Positions 61,001 through 64,000 of a stretch of DNA of 64,000 nucleotides are shown here, piece after piece. Position numbers and translations under genes: made by a program. Source of the DNA: Viridothelium virens (Eukaryota > Ascomycota > Dothideomycetes > Trypetheliales > Trypetheliaceae); contig ML991775.1 in assembly GCA_010094025.1 (NCBI GenBank), positions 372,001-436,000 on the forward strand, in the 5' to 3' direction. Below the pieces are notes generated by a model. The model made no database searches. It saw only the letters and a program-made list of their open reading frames with translations, and was not told the DNA's origin. Position 1 is the first letter of the stretch. Every line of letters begins with the position of its first letter.

Positions 61001-63235
61001 TTAAGAGACTTTGCACCGCCTCCGGAAAAGAGGCAGCGCATGACGCCTTCGTCTTCCATGGGTCCTCCGGGATCAGTCTCGCAACAATCCGAAAACCGTG
61101 GTCCCGCGCATCCAGAGCGTTCAGCGCAGATCCAGCAATCGCAACCACCAAGTCGATCATCTTCTAATCCCCCTCATGACAGTTCGAAACTAGATGATCG
61201 CATTGGCATGAATCCAGAACGGGCTGCTCTTATGACTGCTGATCTCCGTCAAGACTCACGGTCGCGCGAAAACCTTCGGGATAGACCTCTACGACAGGGT
61301 GAGAAAGATCATCGAGCGTCCTACGACGTTGATGAATACCGTCATGATCGCCAAGGTCATGAAGGACAGCCTCACGGCTTGCCCTCAAACACTCGCGAAC
61401 GCCGCGAAGACGTTGGACCTCCACCTTCCGGTCCACGTAGTGGTCGCCGTGCAGAACGCGATCTTTTCGAAGGTGGCATGCCTCCTCGCCCCTCCACTGA
61501 TCAGAATGCCGGACGCCTAGCTCAAGACTATCCGCCAACACGTCCATCCCAAGACCCTAACTATGGGCGTCTGAACCCCCAACCAGACGTCCCTTCAGGC
61601 CCAAGGGGACGGAATGCTCAGGCTGCTGGACGCGGAAGCCGAAATTTCACGGCTCCACAGCCTTCAATCAACACTCGCCTGCCCAACAACGAGCCAACCA
61701 TGCCAAGTCCAGCATCCGAGTCTCCTTCCCAAACACGGAATCAGGCACCAAGACCCTATCGCGATCGGAATTCCTCTCAATTCGAGCGGCCTCCACCTAC
61801 GACACCTGGGTCCGCCACGCAAACACCTACGACCAGTCAGGGCGCAGCCTCCGATCTCTCAAGCGTGCATCCCAGTCGTCTTGGACGAGTCCAACCATCG
61901 CCTATCCGCACAGACGCACCTCCTTTCCCACAACAGCCACAACACTCTCCTGCTTCGACGTCGGGAATGCCTCCTCCATCCGGCCCACGTATGCAACAAG
62001 CCAGCCCTGCCCAACCTCACTTCGCGAACACCGAGGGCGGCCGCAATGTCCCGACAGGTCCCAGCAACACTTCCACCAGCGCTAACGAGCGCCAGCGGAA
62101 CGAAGCACGCAAGTTCGCAGGCATGCAAGACGTCCTTTCGCAAGCCGGATCGCCTGCCAGCGCTACTGGCCCGCCCCCCGAACGCACCGCCAACACCACT
62201 GGATCACACGCCACCTCTGTTTCGGCCTCTCCTTCTGCCCCTGCCTCTGCCGTACCCAACGACGGAAGCGGCAACGTGAGCATCCGCGGCCAGGCCTCCG
62301 GACGCCCCCGCCCCGGGCCTGGCGCCGGCGCAGCCACAGGCGCGCCGACGAAGATGTCGAATCCTGTGCCGGCAACTGCGGGATCGGGTGCAGCGCCGGG
62401 GATCGGTGGAGCAGATTTGCTCCCACCCCGCTCTGCAGCTCCGTCCGCGGATCCGCAGGGTCAAGGCCAGAGTCAAGGCCAGGGTCAGGGTCAGGGTCAG
62501 CGTGGGGAGCTGTTCGCGTCTCGTGGGCATGATGAGCGCGATGGAGGGCGCAGAGCAGGAGGTGATGTGCGTAGAGATGAGCGAGCACCACTTGGACGTG
62601 AACGTCAGGGTCAGGGACCTGGACCTGGACCTGGACCTGGACCTGGACCTGGACCTGGACCTGGACCGGGACCTGGACAGGGACCGCGTGGACCTGGTGG
62701 CGCTGGTGGTAGAGAGCCTGGTCATGACAGGTATCGACTCGGCGAGCAGGACCGATCTCGTGCGGGAGGACGTGGTGATGAGAGAGGAGATCGCGAGAGG
62801 GAGAGGGATGTGAGGGACATGCGGGATAGGAAAGAGCCGCCCCATCGTCCTGGTTTCGAGCGTGGAGGCTCGGATCGAGATCTCAGAGACGGAGGAGCTG
62901 CAAGACGGGGCAGAGATGATGGGCGAGACCGTGTTGGGCCGCCGGGAGGTGGCATGGGAGGAGCGATGCCGCGGGGAATGGACGGAGGTGGTAGGAGATC
63001 GATGCCCTCGGAGATGGAGCATGGCTATGGTGGTGGTTGGGGAAGTGGACATGCAGACGGGAGAAACGGAGATGGTAGGATGAGGGGACCACTGCCGCCG
63101 GGGCATATGGGACCGCCAGGTGGTGCAGGCGGAGATAGGAGGGACGAGCGTGACCGAGGTGGAAGGGATAATCGGAAGAGGAGAGCGGATGAAGGAGTGC
63201 ATGGAGACAATAAACGGTCGAGGCGATCTGGGTGA
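55073..63235 (+). CDS. THO2: THO complex subunit Tho2
   Basis: Largest gene in the window; exons 55073-59983, 60037-60185 and 60250-63235 give 2,681 residues. Tho2 is the scaffold of the THO/TREX complex, which couples transcription elongation to mRNA export and prevents R-loops. The start MAPNSQKRKRAD is followed by a Pro-rich N-terminus with an Ala-Pro repeat. The conserved helical body runs from about residue 135 to 1640; recognisable parts are IFSIMTEHDVRQPNLRTLAF, the EWFTGATSRHPDIQEVFSRVK area and LVLSPMDAQYTYKMIFYLHS. The third exon encodes about 1,000 residues that are almost entirely disordered: Arg/Ser/Asp/Pro-rich, with a Gln-Gly run and a Gly-Pro repeat near its end, finishing NKRSRRSG. 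Such a tail is RNA-binding-like and known in metazoan THOC2 in shorter form. The frame is open and looks intact. Confidence 0.93.
55421..55462 (+). repeat. (GCACCT)7 tandem repeat in THO2
   Basis: Seven perfect hexanucleotide units encoding an Ala-Pro run in the disordered N-terminus of Tho2. Likely length-polymorphic between strains. Confidence 0.9.
62615..62686 (+). repeat. (GGACCT)n tandem repeat in THO2
   Basis: Eight perfect GGACCT units (62615-62662) followed by four partly degenerate ones, encoding a Gly-Pro run in the C-terminal tail of Tho2. Directly upstream (about 62458-62500) a related GGTCAG/GGCCAG tract encodes a Gln-Gly run. Confidence 0.9.
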
Positions 63236-64000
63236 TTCTACTACTTCACATTCTTCTCCTTCGTCACGAGTTGGGGGGGTCTTTTTCTTTCACATGAGCA
63301 GAAAACTCACTGCTGTACTCACTACTGGGGAACTCCTCGCATCGGTTTTGGCGCTTTGGACGGTGATGCATTTCTGAGGCGCGAAATGTCATGCATATGA
63401 CGGAGGCGGAATGCGCCTGAAATGACTCTAGATACTCCTAATGCGATATACTGGCCAACGGCCTTGAAGTGAATTGTCGTCCTACTTCATAAATAATTGG
63501 GCTGGCCGTTTGTAGTGCCAACTTGCTTGTGCGCTGGTCACTTCTAGATATCGTTATAATGCGGAGCAGTGATCTCGGGAGATATGCGTCTTTGCATCGG
63601 TCCTATTTCTCTTTTCGTTGACACCCGCCTTTGCCTCCAACGAATATGTTTCGAAAAGGAAAGGTACGCTATGATTATTGCCAAATATTCAACAGGCAAC
63701 CAGTCACCCTGTCTATTTTTGGGGCTATCAAGCGACAAAACGGAGGGAGATAATTGGCTAGTCCATCCTTCATTTGGGGCGACGACCCAAGCTCGGTCCC
63801 AATCTACATCTCTACATGTATGTGTCCTACCTTTCTTCGCAGCAACTACCTACACAACCAAGTTCTCTTAATTTCCAGATGTCAAATCATAAATTGGCTC
63901 ATGGCTATGGCCGGGTCCTTGATTCCTAAAATGACTCCGGCTTCCGCAGCAGCCCCGATGGGCAGACTTCAATGTTCAAAATGACACGTCCAGCTACCCG
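63236..64000. other. Intergenic region at right edge
   Basis: THO2 3' UTR and spacer up to the end of the window. Short frames only (largest about 100 codons at 63569-63871, without family resemblance). No RNA gene seen. Confidence 0.5.

Noticed and set aside
62204-63202. Minus-strand open frame of 332 codons with Arg-Ser repeats opposite THO2
   Set aside because: It is the complement of the GGACCT/GGTCAG repeat tract and GC-rich tail of THO2. The RS run is a by-product of the hexanucleotide repeat, and no start context or homology supports it.

Overview
This 64 kb window comes from the nuclear genome of a filamentous ascomycete (Pezizomycotina). The protein-coding genes carry many short introns (mostly 48-77 bp, GT-AG, often with a CTAAC/CTGAC-like branch site). 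They encode typical fungal proteins: a HET-domain protein, a Ste12 with both a homeodomain-like STE domain and C2H2 zinc fingers, Mmm1, Erf4, an Sth1/Snf2-type remodeller and fungal uL2. The class within Pezizomycotina cannot be settled from this sequence alone.

Layout, left to right. 1-7.6 kb: the 3' part of ARB1 (ABCF ATPase, ribosome biogenesis), then a signal-peptide, seven-membrane-segment protein of the TM7S3/TM198 (DUF4203) type with a long disordered tail. 8-13.7 kb: a HET-domain gene, a Nudix hydrolase transcribed away from it, and a partly resolved conserved fungal gene. 13.7-22.3 kb: gene-poor, with an intronless GrpB/UPF0157 gene, an ERF4 homologue, a decayed HNH-nuclease-like gene, a 180 bp palindromic MITE flanked by TA, and half of a degenerate dispersed repeat whose other half lies at 7.9 kb. 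22.3-28.3 kb: a five-exon SDR gene with a 14-nt microexon, head to head with MMM1, then a WHIM/DDT-type chromatin protein. 29.8-42.4 kb: housekeeping block of ribosomal protein uL2 (with a GC-AG intron and a 24-nt exon), a BAR-domain protein, an Sth1/Snf2 ATPase with bromodomain, HIS6 and FAF1. 42.4-46.6 kb: a 4.2 kb stretch without a recognisable gene in front of STE12. 48.9-64 kb: an extended-SDR/epimerase-like gene, mitochondrial 5-aminolevulinate synthase, and a very large THO2 homologue.

There is no operon-like or biosynthetic cluster logic: the genes serve unrelated core processes (ribosome assembly: ARB1, FAF1, uL2; chromatin and mRNA export: Sth1, WHIM protein, THO2; mitochondria and heme: MMM1, ALAS; signalling: STE12, ERF4; histidine synthesis: HIS6). 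Exon models were assembled by hand from open frames, splice consensus and remembered family sequences. Every internal junction quoted keeps the reading frame, but none has transcript support here. I did not find a convincing undescribed system. The most unusual items are gene-structure features (microexons, a GC-AG intron, in-frame introns), the MITE, the dispersed repeat pair, a recurring palindromic GTACTCCGTAC motif confined to noncoding DNA, and a hairpin between the HET and Nudix genes.
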